NCBI GenBank assembly: GCA_004524515.1
Contig: SDNV01000027.1
Coordinates: 1-25,456 of the forward strand
From: Promethearchaeota archaeon
GTDB taxonomy: Archaea > Asgardarchaeota > Lokiarchaeia > Sigynarchaeales > SOKP01
DNA: 25,456 nt
Direction of reading: 5' to 3'
The position numbers and the translations under genes are program-made. The notes beneath the pieces are model-generated. The model saw only the letters and a list, made by a program, of their open reading frames with translations. It did not search any database and was not told the origin of the DNA. This document shows positions 15,666 through 23,036 of this stretch, piece by piece (position 1 is the first letter of the stretch; the number at the start of each line of letters is the position of its first letter).

Positions 15666-17057
15666 TTATTTGTTTGGATCGTCTATTACTCGCTTGAAGG
15701 GCTTTAAGAATTCTGCTTTCATGTCCATTTTATTTCTAATTTTATCGATTTGTATTAGTGGAATTAGTTTCTTATTCATTTCAATAGCTCTTTGATCATT
15801 TTGCGGAAAACTGTCATAAACACCGTGCTCTTCATACCATTGATGATCTGCTAAGAATACAAACCGATTTCGTCCATACACATCATCTCTAAAAATTTTA
15901 AAACCTCCCACTCCTAGAAAAGTTTGAGGTTTAGTAAAATTAAGGTCTGTGAAGTTGATTAAGCGCTCTGCAAGATGATATAAAAGAGCATCTATTTTTT
16001 CTGAGTCCTCATACTCATCGGTTACACACCCTGCAAGATTAGCCATTTGAATTTCGACGTGGGCTTGTAGCATTTCTTTTATATTAGGTATTTGGCTAAA
16101 GGGTCCAGAAATGATATACCCAATTTGTTTCCCGATTAAAGTTGGAGTATGTGTATTATAAAACGCTCTATCATAGATCATTTTCCATCTTGAAGATAAA
16201 AACCTATCCTTTATGGATCCTGCAAAAACTAAAATATCAGCCATCATTACTTTTTGTTCCCAGAATTCCTTAAATCCATCTTTCCCAAGATAAGCACATT
16301 CGTGATTATATCCACATTTACCACATCCCAAACATCCTCCTTTAATATCGATATCATAAATGTTAATTACTTCAATAGCCTGTGAAAAACTATTTTGAAA
16401 GGTTTTAATCATCTTTCCTAAATTCGTGTTTTCATCTGTAGAATCCGTGACAACAATAATATTTCGACCTCCGTTGTTAAATTTCGGTTTTTCTATAGAA
16501 ATTTCACTAGGATTGTAATTATAATCTTTATAAATGATATTTGGATATTGTCTTGTCGTTGGAATCTTTCTCTCTATCATATCGAAAAAACTTTCAGCAA
16601 ATTTGAGCCACATTGCTCTTCGTTTAGGATATAACAAATCCCAACTATCTACTGAATAGAAATCTACAAATCTCATGCCTAAATCGTCACAAATTCCATG
16701 CATGTAATTTTCCGCAGTATGATCAAAAAAATGAATAGAGGTCAGCAATAGCATGGTGTATTTATTCTTGAAGATGTCTTCTAATTTCCTTTCAAAAATA
16801 AGCTCAATAAAACGTTTATATTGAGAGGAAATAAGCATAACATACAAAGGAAAACCCCAAATTACACCATCACAGCTTTTAATCTCATCAATTATTGTTT
16901 GGAATTTTTCTTGATTTTTTTCCAGCAATTTTATTTGTTGCGCCACGTTTAAAATTGTATATTCATGCTGGGGAATCTTTTTTTGAATATATAAAATGTA
17001 TTGCATTGTGACGCTTTGGTCTCCCTTAGGACTTCCGTTTAAAATTACAATCTTCAT
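15666..17057 (-). CDS. Double flavodoxin-fold NAD(P)H-dependent oxidoreductase with CX2CX2CX5C motif (paralogue A)
   Basis: A 463-residue protein holding two flavodoxin-like (NADPH-dependent FMN reductase) domains. Domain 1, about 1-165, starts with KIVILNGSPKG, the FMN phosphate loop, and has GVIWGFPLYV at the isoalloxazine edge. Domain 2, about 197-400, starts with IIVVTDSTDENTN, a weaker phosphate loop, and carries GGCLGCGKCGYNHEC with C242, C245, C248 and C254. This spacing fits the compact 4Fe-4S motif of archaeal iron-sulfur flavoproteins (Isf), although plain FMN reductases of this family also have clustered cysteines. A C-terminal region of about 60 residues follows. It may move electrons between FMN and an Fe-S centre; partner and substrate are unknown. 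It lies 54 bp behind its paralogue and is probably co-transcribed with it. Confidence 0.85.
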   Translation of the reverse strand: MKIVILNGSPKGDQSVTMQYILYIQKKIPQHEYTILNVAQQIKLLEKNQEKFQTIIDEIKSCDGVIWGFPLYVMLISSQYKRFIELIFERKLEDIFKNKYTMLLLTSIHFFDHTAENYMHGICDDLGMRFVDFYSVDSWDLLYPKRRAMWLKFAESFFDMIERKIPTTRQYPNIIYKDYNYNPSEISIEKPKFNNGGRNIIVVTDSTDENTNLGKMIKTFQNSFSQAIEVINIYDIDIKGGCLGCGKCGYNHECAYLGKDGFKEFWEQKVMMADILVFAGSIKDRFLSSRWKMIYDRAFYNTHTPTLIGKQIGYIISGPFSQIPNIKEMLQAHVEIQMANLAGCVTDEYEDSEKIDALLYHLAERLINFTDLNFTKPQTFLGVGGFKIFRDDVYGRNRFVFLADHQWYEEHGVYDSFPQNDQRAIEMNKKLIPLIQIDKIRNKMDMKAEFLKPFKRVIDDPNK

Positions 17058-17111
17058 TTTTCAACCCCATATTAATTTGATTATACTTTAAAATTAATTC
17101 ATATAATTATT

Positions 17112-18509
17112 TTATTTTTTAGGATCTCTTACAATACTCTGTAATGGTTTGATCATTTCAGTATTAGCTCTGGAATAAAAAGCTTTCCTGAATTTCTCAT
17201 CTTTTTCCATCAAGGGAATAAACATCTCATTCATTTTTTTTGCTTGTTCATCATCTTGCGGAAAATCATATAATCCATGTTCTTCATAATACCTATGATC
17301 GGCTTGGAAAACGAATCGCATTCTTCCATAAATTGCATCTCGAAATATTTTCTTGCCTCCTACAGCAAGATACGTTCCGGGATTAATGAAATTGGAATTT
17401 GAATAATTTATTAACCGCTTGGCTAAGCTATAGATCATTAAATCTATAGTTTGAGAATCATAGTACTCATCTGTAATAATATCCACCAGATTACAATCTG
17501 AAATCTCAATCATCGCGCAAATAATCTCCCTTAGGTTAGGAATCTGGCTTATTGGACCCGATACGATATATCCGAATTGTTTTCCTATTACTGTTGGTAC
17601 ATGGCCATTAAAAAAGCTCCTATCCCAGACTGTTTTCAATCTGGATGAAAAATATCTATCTTTTATCGTTAAGGCATAAATATAAACATCAGCCGTTCTT
17701 AATTTTTTATGATAAAAATCTGTAAATCCATCTTTATCTTTATATACGCACTGATTATCATAACCACATTGAATACATCCCAGACACCCTCCTTTAATAT
17801 CAACATCGTAAATATTTATGACTTCGATTTTATCGGAAAAACATTTTTGTAATGTTTTAACCATCTTTGCTATATTGGCATCTTCATTTGTATAATCTGT
17901 TAGTACTAGAATTTTCTTATCATTAATATTGATCTTTTCTTTATTAGTAAGAATACCACTTGGATTATATTCGAAATCTCTCGATTTTAGAGGAGGAAAT
18001 CTCCTAGAAACAACTAATTTATTTTCAATTGTACTAAAGAAATCCTCTGCAAAGGAAATTAAATTTTTTCTTTGCTCCTCATCCATTAAATCCATCATAT
18101 CCGCAGAAAAATGTCCCACAAATTTCATTTCTAAATCTTCACTAATAGCGTGTATATAATTGATAGCCGTATGATCGTAGAAATGGATAGATGTACATAT
18201 TAAGCTTGCATATTTATTTTTAAAGGCATCTTCAACATTTCTTTCGAAAATAAGTTCTATAAACCTCTTATACTGGGAGGACACCAGCATAACATATAAA
18301 GGAAATTCCCAAATTACTCCATCGGAGGTCTTAATCTCCTCAATAATATCTTCAAACTTTTCTTGATTTTTTTCCAGAGTTTTAATTTGTTGCGCTACAT
18401 TCAATATTTTATATTCGTGGTGCGGAAATTTTTTTTGAATATATAATATATACTGCAAAGTCACACTAAGATTCCCCTTAGGACTTCCATTTAATATGGC
18501 AATTTTCAT
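17112..18509 (-). CDS. Double flavodoxin-fold NAD(P)H-dependent oxidoreductase with CX2CX2CX5C motif (paralogue B)
   Basis: A 465-residue paralogue of the protein at 15666-17057 with the same two-domain plan; the cysteines sit at the same positions (C242, C245, C248, C254) in GGCLGCIQCGYDNQC. Domain 1 keeps KIAILNGSPKG but has GVIWEFPLYV, with Glu where paralogue A has Gly. The ATG at 18509 is chosen because it gives exactly the paralogue's N-terminus and has AGGA ten bases upstream; a TTG at 18527 would add six residues. The two proteins align without large gaps, so the pair arose by tandem duplication, and sequence differences are spread over the whole length, which suggests it is not recent. 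Retention of both copies points to different partners or a heterodimer, but nothing in the sequence decides this. Confidence 0.85.
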   Translation of the reverse strand: MKIAILNGSPKGNLSVTLQYILYIQKKFPHHEYKILNVAQQIKTLEKNQEKFEDIIEEIKTSDGVIWEFPLYVMLVSSQYKRFIELIFERNVEDAFKNKYASLICTSIHFYDHTAINYIHAISEDLEMKFVGHFSADMMDLMDEEQRKNLISFAEDFFSTIENKLVVSRRFPPLKSRDFEYNPSGILTNKEKININDKKILVLTDYTNEDANIAKMVKTLQKCFSDKIEVINIYDVDIKGGCLGCIQCGYDNQCVYKDKDGFTDFYHKKLRTADVYIYALTIKDRYFSSRLKTVWDRSFFNGHVPTVIGKQFGYIVSGPISQIPNLREIICAMIEISDCNLVDIITDEYYDSQTIDLMIYSLAKRLINYSNSNFINPGTYLAVGGKKIFRDAIYGRMRFVFQADHRYYEEHGLYDFPQDDEQAKKMNEMFIPLMEKDEKFRKAFYSRANTEMIKPLQSIVRDPKK

Positions 18510-18624
18510 TTTTATGATTCCTATCAATTTTTTTTAAAATTATCTTATTAAATAATTTATAGGTTTTAAAATTAGGAATTTTCTATAGAATTTTAAAAAA
18601 TCAACTTGGCCAAATTTGCCTTGC

Positions 18625-19809
18625 TTATGTAATATTTACTAAATAACAATCCATTTCTGGATTAAATTCAACCTTGGTTTTTTCTATATTTGTTAAAAAT
18701 TTATTGCTCAAAATATATCTAACATGTTTTGATTGAAAAAACCACCCACGAGGAAGATTAAAAACAAAATTCCATAATACATGAGTGTTGTTTGAATAGG
18801 ACTCTGGTTTTTCATTTGAAATTTTTATCATATTTGTACATGTATTCCAAAAATTGAAAATTCCGGGAAGTAATTTCTCCTTAGGATCAAAAGGCTTTCG
18901 TGCAAAGTTACCTGAAGCAAGAACCATCATTATAGGCAGGGCATATTTAAATTGGATTTGACTATGTTCTACTCCTAAACTGCCACTAAAATCCTCCCAA
19001 TTTTGATTTATATTATTTAAAGCCTCGTATAACTTAGCATAATAAAAATCCTCTGTCAGATAAGGTCGAGTATTAATAAATTGAAAAATTCGCAACGCGC
19101 AAGCTACACGCCATTTTAAATTAAAAGCATCTAATGTAGATAATTTGTTATAAAGGTAGTTTTTGTGGTCTCTAAGCTCGATAGAATCAATTTTTCCAAA
19201 TATGGAAGTCAGATTATCACGTATCTGGGAATAATGTGAAAAATAATGGTCATATATTTTAGAGTAATCATATCCCCAAATATCTATAATTGTAAAAACC
19301 ATTAATATATGAAAAAACATATCAATATTCTGGTTTGATAACCAAATCGGGTCTAAATTTTTATCGTTATAAAGAGAGATAGCTCCAAAATAACTTGATT
19401 CTCCTGTAAAGATGGTTCCAGGAAGCAAATGATGTCGTACTACTCCACTAAGAATATCTTGTTGCATTGGTGTAAAATTTAAATTCCTAAGCAATTTCCT
19501 TTTTTGAATTATCTTGGCAGATTCGAAGGTATGCCATTCTCTGTTAAAGGGACGCCCAATATCATGATAAAGAAGAATTATTGGAAATATATCTTTATGA
19601 AATCGAGAAATTTTTTCTATATCTTTTTGTAATGACTTTATATTCTCATTCTTTATATTTGATTCGAATTTACCATTTAAGATCGTAAAATATGTCCAAA
19701 GAGAGCGAAAAATATGTCTTATGGTTCTATAAGTTTCCACTTCATCATGCTTAATTCCATTATGGATAATTTCAGCCCATTCAGGGAGAAGATTAGTCAG
19801 CCTTATCAT
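18625..19809 (-). CDS. HD-domain phosphohydrolase-like protein
   Basis: A 394-residue protein. The N-terminal half is an HD domain: an early H in EVETYRTIRHIF (H32), the HD pair in LLYHDIGRPF (H82, D83), H93 in the following helix, VVRHH (H126, H127) and a late Asp in FTIIDIWGYD (D176). These are the metal ligands of the superfamily, so a metal-dependent phosphohydrolase acting on a nucleotide or phosphoester is likely. The C-terminal 200 residues are helical and unrecognised. The ATG at 19809 is the first standard in-frame start. The frame remains open 32 codons further up, with protein-like content and a strong GAGGGGG just before an in-frame ATT, so a longer product from a non-standard start is possible. 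It stands alone between the flavoproteins and the ubiquitin-like gene. Confidence 0.78.
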   Translation of the reverse strand: MIRLTNLLPEWAEIIHNGIKHDEVETYRTIRHIFRSLWTYFTILNGKFESNIKNENIKSLQKDIEKISRFHKDIFPIILLYHDIGRPFNREWHTFESAKIIQKRKLLRNLNFTPMQQDILSGVVRHHLLPGTIFTGESSYFGAISLYNDKNLDPIWLSNQNIDMFFHILMVFTIIDIWGYDYSKIYDHYFSHYSQIRDNLTSIFGKIDSIELRDHKNYLYNKLSTLDAFNLKWRVACALRIFQFINTRPYLTEDFYYAKLYEALNNINQNWEDFSGSLGVEHSQIQFKYALPIMMVLASGNFARKPFDPKEKLLPGIFNFWNTCTNMIKISNEKPESYSNNTHVLWNFVFNLPRGWFFQSKHVRYILSNKFLTNIEKTKVEFNPEMDCYLVNIT

Positions 19810-19934
19810 TTCACGGGATTTAAAAATCTCTTTTCCTGGTGAATCACAAAATTCTAAAGAGAGGTTTTGGAAAATGGATTGTAAAGACTCATGGAATTTA
19901 ATTTTTAATCCCCCTCAAAAAATAGAATTCATCA

Positions 19935-19946
19935 TTTTATAAATAG
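19935..19946 (-). promoter_or_regulatory. TATA box upstream of the HD gene
   Basis: CTATTTATAAAA on the minus strand predicts a transcript start near 19914, which leaves a leader of about 100 nt before the ATG at 19809. Confidence 0.4.
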
Positions 19947-19995
19947 CAACTACATAAAAATAAAAAAATAGTTAAAAACTTTTGTATGTGGTGTT

Positions 19996-20259
19996 TTATA
20001 TGCCACCCGCTTGAGTCGCCATTACGGTGATTACATCCTTTTTAGGGTGAATTCCGATTTTGGCAAATTTAAGATCATCCGGGAGTACCTTACCCTTAAA
20101 AATAAACTGGATGGCTAAAATAGGATTCAGCTTATATTCTCTTTGTACGGACTTTTTAATATCCGATATCGCCTGGTTTGGATCTACTTCTATAAGCTTG
20201 ATAGCCTGATCAGGTGGAACACCCGTTAATCGAAATCGGTACTGCGTTATTTTAATCAC
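19996..20259 (-). CDS. Ubiquitin-like protein with C-terminal Gly-Gly-Ile
   Basis: An 87-residue beta-grasp protein that reads as a complete ubiquitin-like domain: strand 1 ITQYRFRLTGV, hairpin to KLIEVDPNQ, helix ISDIKKSVQREYKL, then FIFKGKVLPDD, which aligns with ubiquitin's LIFAGKQLEDG, KIGIHPKKDVI and a last strand ITVMATQ ending AGGI. G85-G86 match ubiquitin's conjugation glycines, followed by a single Ile that would have to be removed before activation; other archaeal ubiquitin precursors carry such tails, cleaved by Rpn11-like proteases. The LIF-x-GK motif separates it from ThiS, MoaD and SAMPs. The start is GTG at 20259, fixed by an in-frame TAG two codons upstream. No E1, E2, RING or Rpn11 gene is in the window. 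It could be a conjugated modifier or a free-standing Ub-like domain. Confidence 0.85.
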   Translation of the reverse strand: MIKITQYRFRLTGVPPDQAIKLIEVDPNQAISDIKKSVQREYKLNPILAIQFIFKGKVLPDDLKFAKIGIHPKKDVITVMATQAGGI

Positions 20260-20316
20260 TTCCTATTTATATTATTGGTTTAAATGAATAAAGGTAGTAC
20301 GAATAATTATAAATTT

Positions 20317-20336
20317 CAGTCTAATCAAATAGACTG
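20317..20336. repeat. 7-bp perfect inverted repeat between two small genes
   Basis: CAGTCTA (20317-20323) and TAGACTG (20330-20336) are perfect reverse complements with a 6-nt spacer. The dyad lies between the end of the coiled-coil/proline gene and the start of the ubiquitin-like gene on the minus strand. It could be an operator or a small RNA hairpin at the end of the upstream transcript. Confidence 0.45.
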
Positions 20337-20388
20337 GAGTTTATATATTAAGCACAGGATTTTCTTTAAATTCCTAAAACATTGAAAT

Positions 20389-20577
20389 TTAAAACTTAAA
20401 TGGTTCGGGTGGTTTTGGAGACCCAGGAGGTACAGGTCCAGGAGGAATCGGAGGTCCTGGTCTAGAGGGTCGACGATTAAAAAAATTTTCTAGTGATGTT
20501 ATTCTATTCTCAATTTCATCTAATCTTTTTTCAATATTTTTGATTCTTTCTAATAAATTTTGATTTTCAATGGTCAT
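20389..20577 (-). CDS. Small coiled-coil protein with proline/glycine-rich tail
   Basis: A 62-residue protein in two parts. Residues 1-33 form a clear heptad pattern (LLERIKNIEKRLDEIENRI), enough for a short parallel coiled coil of about four heptads. Residues 36-62 are Pro/Gly-rich with RPGPP, IPPGPVPPG and KPPEP, a likely extended polyproline-II segment. No signal peptide or membrane segment is present. The ATG at 20577 has a TTTAAATATAA box about 20 bp upstream. The sharp division and the well-formed heptads argue for a real gene. Proline-rich tails on oligomerising coils often act as ligands for SH3-, WW- or profilin-type folds; Asgard archaea do encode profilins, but a link here is speculation. 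It precedes the ubiquitin-like gene by 129 bp in the same direction. Confidence 0.68.
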   Translation of the reverse strand: MTIENQNLLERIKNIEKRLDEIENRITSLENFFNRRPSRPGPPIPPGPVPPGSPKPPEPFKF

Positions 20578-20756
20578 TTCTCTATAACAATTATATTTAA
20601 AATCCTATTTAATTGATTTCATATTAGTTATAGAGACCTTTTATTAGTAATTTTAACAATCTTGGGGGATTAATTCTTAATTTAATTTATTCGAACTAAA
20701 TTTAATAATTTGAGTATGGATTAAAAAATCCAGTCCAAGTCCAAAAAAAAGTATAG

Positions 20757-20769
20757 TATTATATATTTT
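20757..20769 (+). promoter_or_regulatory. TATA box of the winged-helix gene
   Basis: TATTATATATTTT is centred 25 bp before the ATG at 20788 (leaderless spacing). A small GGATT/AATCC dyad at 20718-20731 lies just upstream and could be an operator. The rest of the 210-bp gap from 20578 shows only A+T-rich sequence. Confidence 0.5.
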
Positions 20770-20787
20770 GTTTATTAATATTTAAAT

Positions 20788-21912
20788 ATGGAAAGCTGGA
20801 GTATCTCTAAAAAATTAAAGAGTGATTTACTGACAAAAGCACGCGGTATTAAAGCTAATGATAGGAGAATATTATTCATATTAAGAAACTTAGGACCACA
20901 AAGATTTACAAATTTAGTTAAATACTCGAATTTGAGTAGATCAACTGTTTCAAAATATTTAAAACTTCACAGTGAAAGGGAAAATATTGAACAAAAGCTC
21001 ATTACAGATAAAATATCTAATAATCAATATCAAGCATATGTTATTACAGATAAAGGAATTGAAAAATTAGGTGGCGAGCCATTAAAATTAAACCAAGACG
21101 TTTTTATGATAAATGAACTCAAAAGAAATGTTAATAAACTCGTGAACTTGATTAGCTTTTATAAAGAGATTGGAATTCCGGATTCCTTTATTTTTCCCAT
21201 AGTTAAAATTATTTCCAAAATAGGAGATAATTTCTTTGAAATCCAACAAGATCGAGATCTTTATCTTTCTCTTTTTTATGTATTTCATAATTCAATCTTA
21301 GGTCAAGGAATATTTGCTAAGAAATATTGGAATGTTGAAGATAAAAATGGTAAAAATGATTCTAAAAAATTTTCTGGCTATAAACTAAACTTAGATAAAT
21401 TTTGTGAAGTATACAATGTAGCACCGGAGGCGATAAATTACTTGGCACGGCTCAAATTAATTACTGAAGAGCTTGGATTTTATTTGATTAAGCGAGAAAA
21501 TGATGATTTCTTTTTTCATGAAGAGGACTTATTAGGAACAACTACTTTACGCTTAATAAAAGACCGGCTAATTGATGAAATAATCTATGTTGAGACAAAA
21601 TATTCTGAAGAATTCTCAGATTTAGAGAAAATATCAGAAGAAATATCTAACCAATTAAAAGAAATGGGCTTAATTTGGGATGCAATTCAAAAACAATTTG
21701 AACTATTAATTCTAAACCTTATTCTAAAAAACGCGATTGATATGGGCTTTTTGGAAACTGATAGGAAAAAATTCTTAGAGCATATCTCTCGATCGAAAAA
21801 ATTGCCAAAATCGGCAGAAGGCAGAGAACTTCAACAAAATATCTTAGAAGGAAATAAAATTCAAGTAAACTTTAACATACTTACAGTAATAGAACGCGAA
21901 TTAGAAATGTAA
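20788..21912 (+). CDS. Winged-helix DNA-binding protein with unknown C-terminal domain
   Basis: A 374-residue protein. Residues about 20-95 form a winged helix-turn-helix: ILFILRNLGPQRFTNLVKYS gives the first helices, NLSRSTVSKYLKLH the recognition helix, and YQAYVITDKGIEKLG the wing and following helix, as in MarR- and ArsR-like archaeal regulators. The remaining 280 residues are helical and charged, with no recognised ligand-binding or enzymatic motif and no membrane segment. A transcription factor with a private sensor or dimerisation domain is the likely reading. The ATG at 20788 has a TATA box at leaderless spacing. It is divergent from the coiled-coil/proline gene, which makes that gene and the ubiquitin-like gene behind it plausible targets. 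Its end lies 15 bp from the end of nadA. Confidence 0.75.
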   Translation: MESWSISKKLKSDLLTKARGIKANDRRILFILRNLGPQRFTNLVKYSNLSRSTVSKYLKLHSERENIEQKLITDKISNNQYQAYVITDKGIEKLGGEPLKLNQDVFMINELKRNVNKLVNLISFYKEIGIPDSFIFPIVKIISKIGDNFFEIQQDRDLYLSLFYVFHNSILGQGIFAKKYWNVEDKNGKNDSKKFSGYKLNLDKFCEVYNVAPEAINYLARLKLITEELGFYLIKRENDDFFFHEEDLLGTTTLRLIKDRLIDEIIYVETKYSEEFSDLEKISEEISNQLKEMGLIWDAIQKQFELLILNLILKNAIDMGFLETDRKKFLEHISRSKKLPKSAEGRELQQNILEGNKIQVNFNILTVIERELEM

Positions 21913-21927
21913 TAAAAAATTCTTTTA

Positions 21928-22872
21928 TTAGGAATATTTTAACATTTTTTCAATGGGTGTAATTGCTTTTTTAGCAATTTCTGGGGGAACTTTAACTTCA
22001 TGCTTTTTGTCATCAGGGTGTTCTAATAAGTATTTTATTAGCTCAAGATTATGTTTTTTCATATTATAACAAATCAGTTTACTTCTTGCAGGATAAAAGT
22101 TATTATTTGGAAAATCTTGACTCATTCTTTCTAAAAGTCCTATTTCAGTTCCAATTATAAACTCTTGATTTTTAGAAGTATATTCTTTAGCATAGTTATA
22201 CATTTGAGCTGTGGAACCAACAAAATCTGCTAAATCTCGTACTTGTCTTACACATTCGGGATGAACCAATAATTTTGCATTAGGATATTTTTTCCTCACA
22301 ATGTCAATATCCTCAGGTGTAATTTGAGAATGCACATAACAATGTCCCTCTTGCGGCATTTTAACAGTTTTGATATTTGATTTTTGTTCCGCATAATCGG
22401 CTAAATTAGCATCAGGACCGAACAAAACGGCTTCAGAGTTATAATCTTCTCGGATTTTTTCTACTATTTTAACAGCGTTTGATGAAGTACAACAAATATC
22501 GCATTCCGCTTTTGTAGCGGCTGTAGAATTAACATACACTACTGCGGGAAGTCTTGGATATTTCCTTTTAAACTCTCTTACTTTTTCAGGAGTAAGAAAA
22601 GCGGCCATAGGACAACAAGACTCATAATTTGGAAGTAGAATATGTTTATCTTGGTTTATAATTGAAGCGGTTTCTGCCATAAAATCCACTCCCGCAAAAA
22701 TTATATATTTTTTACTCTCGGCATCTTTTGCTTTACGAGATAGTCCCAATGAATCTCCTAAAAAATCTGCGATTTCTTGAATTTCAATTGGTTGATAATA
22801 ATGGGCTAATATTATAATATCTTTTTTCTTTTTTAAGTGAAGAATTTCGCTTTGCAATTCTTTGACATTCAT
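21928..22872 (-). CDS. nadA: Quinolinate synthase A
   Basis: A 314-residue enzyme that condenses iminoaspartate with dihydroxyacetone phosphate to quinolinate in de novo NAD synthesis. The three-fold pseudo-repeat is clear: ILAHYYQP and DFLGDSLGLS near the N-terminus, then FMAETASI, then VHPECVRQVRDLADFVGST. The 4Fe-4S ligands align as C87 (CPMA), C178 (GHCYVH) and C268 (LICYNMKK); C86 and the C124/C127/C128 group are extra. GTEIG (241-245) is the conserved late motif. Length is typical for the archaeal form. NadB or aspartate dehydrogenase and NadC are not in the window, so the pathway genes are dispersed. The sirtuin at 7791 consumes NAD, but there is no operon link. The ATG at 22872 gives the normal N-terminus. 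It shares an upstream region with the divergent thiolase gene. Confidence 0.95.
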   Translation of the reverse strand: MNVKELQSEILHLKKKKDIIILAHYYQPIEIQEIADFLGDSLGLSRKAKDAESKKYIIFAGVDFMAETASIINQDKHILLPNYESCCPMAAFLTPEKVREFKRKYPRLPAVVYVNSTAATKAECDICCTSSNAVKIVEKIREDYNSEAVLFGPDANLADYAEQKSNIKTVKMPQEGHCYVHSQITPEDIDIVRKKYPNAKLLVHPECVRQVRDLADFVGSTAQMYNYAKEYTSKNQEFIIGTEIGLLERMSQDFPNNNFYPARSKLICYNMKKHNLELIKYLLEHPDDKKHEVKVPPEIAKKAITPIEKMLKYS

Positions 22873-23036
22873 AAATTACTTACGTATTTTGTGTTTTCAT
22901 AATAATAAAATAAGATAAGTTTAAAAAGAATTTCTCTTTTCTCTTAAAAGTAAATAGGACTTGGTTATTTTTAATGAAGCTTTCTTAATATTTAGATATT
23001 TTAATTCGTTTAAATAAATTGAATAAAAAATATTGG

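Noticed and set aside
20389..20577. Collagen-like or secreted protein
   Set aside because: The Pro/Gly tail lacks strict G-X-Y periodicity, and there is no signal peptide.
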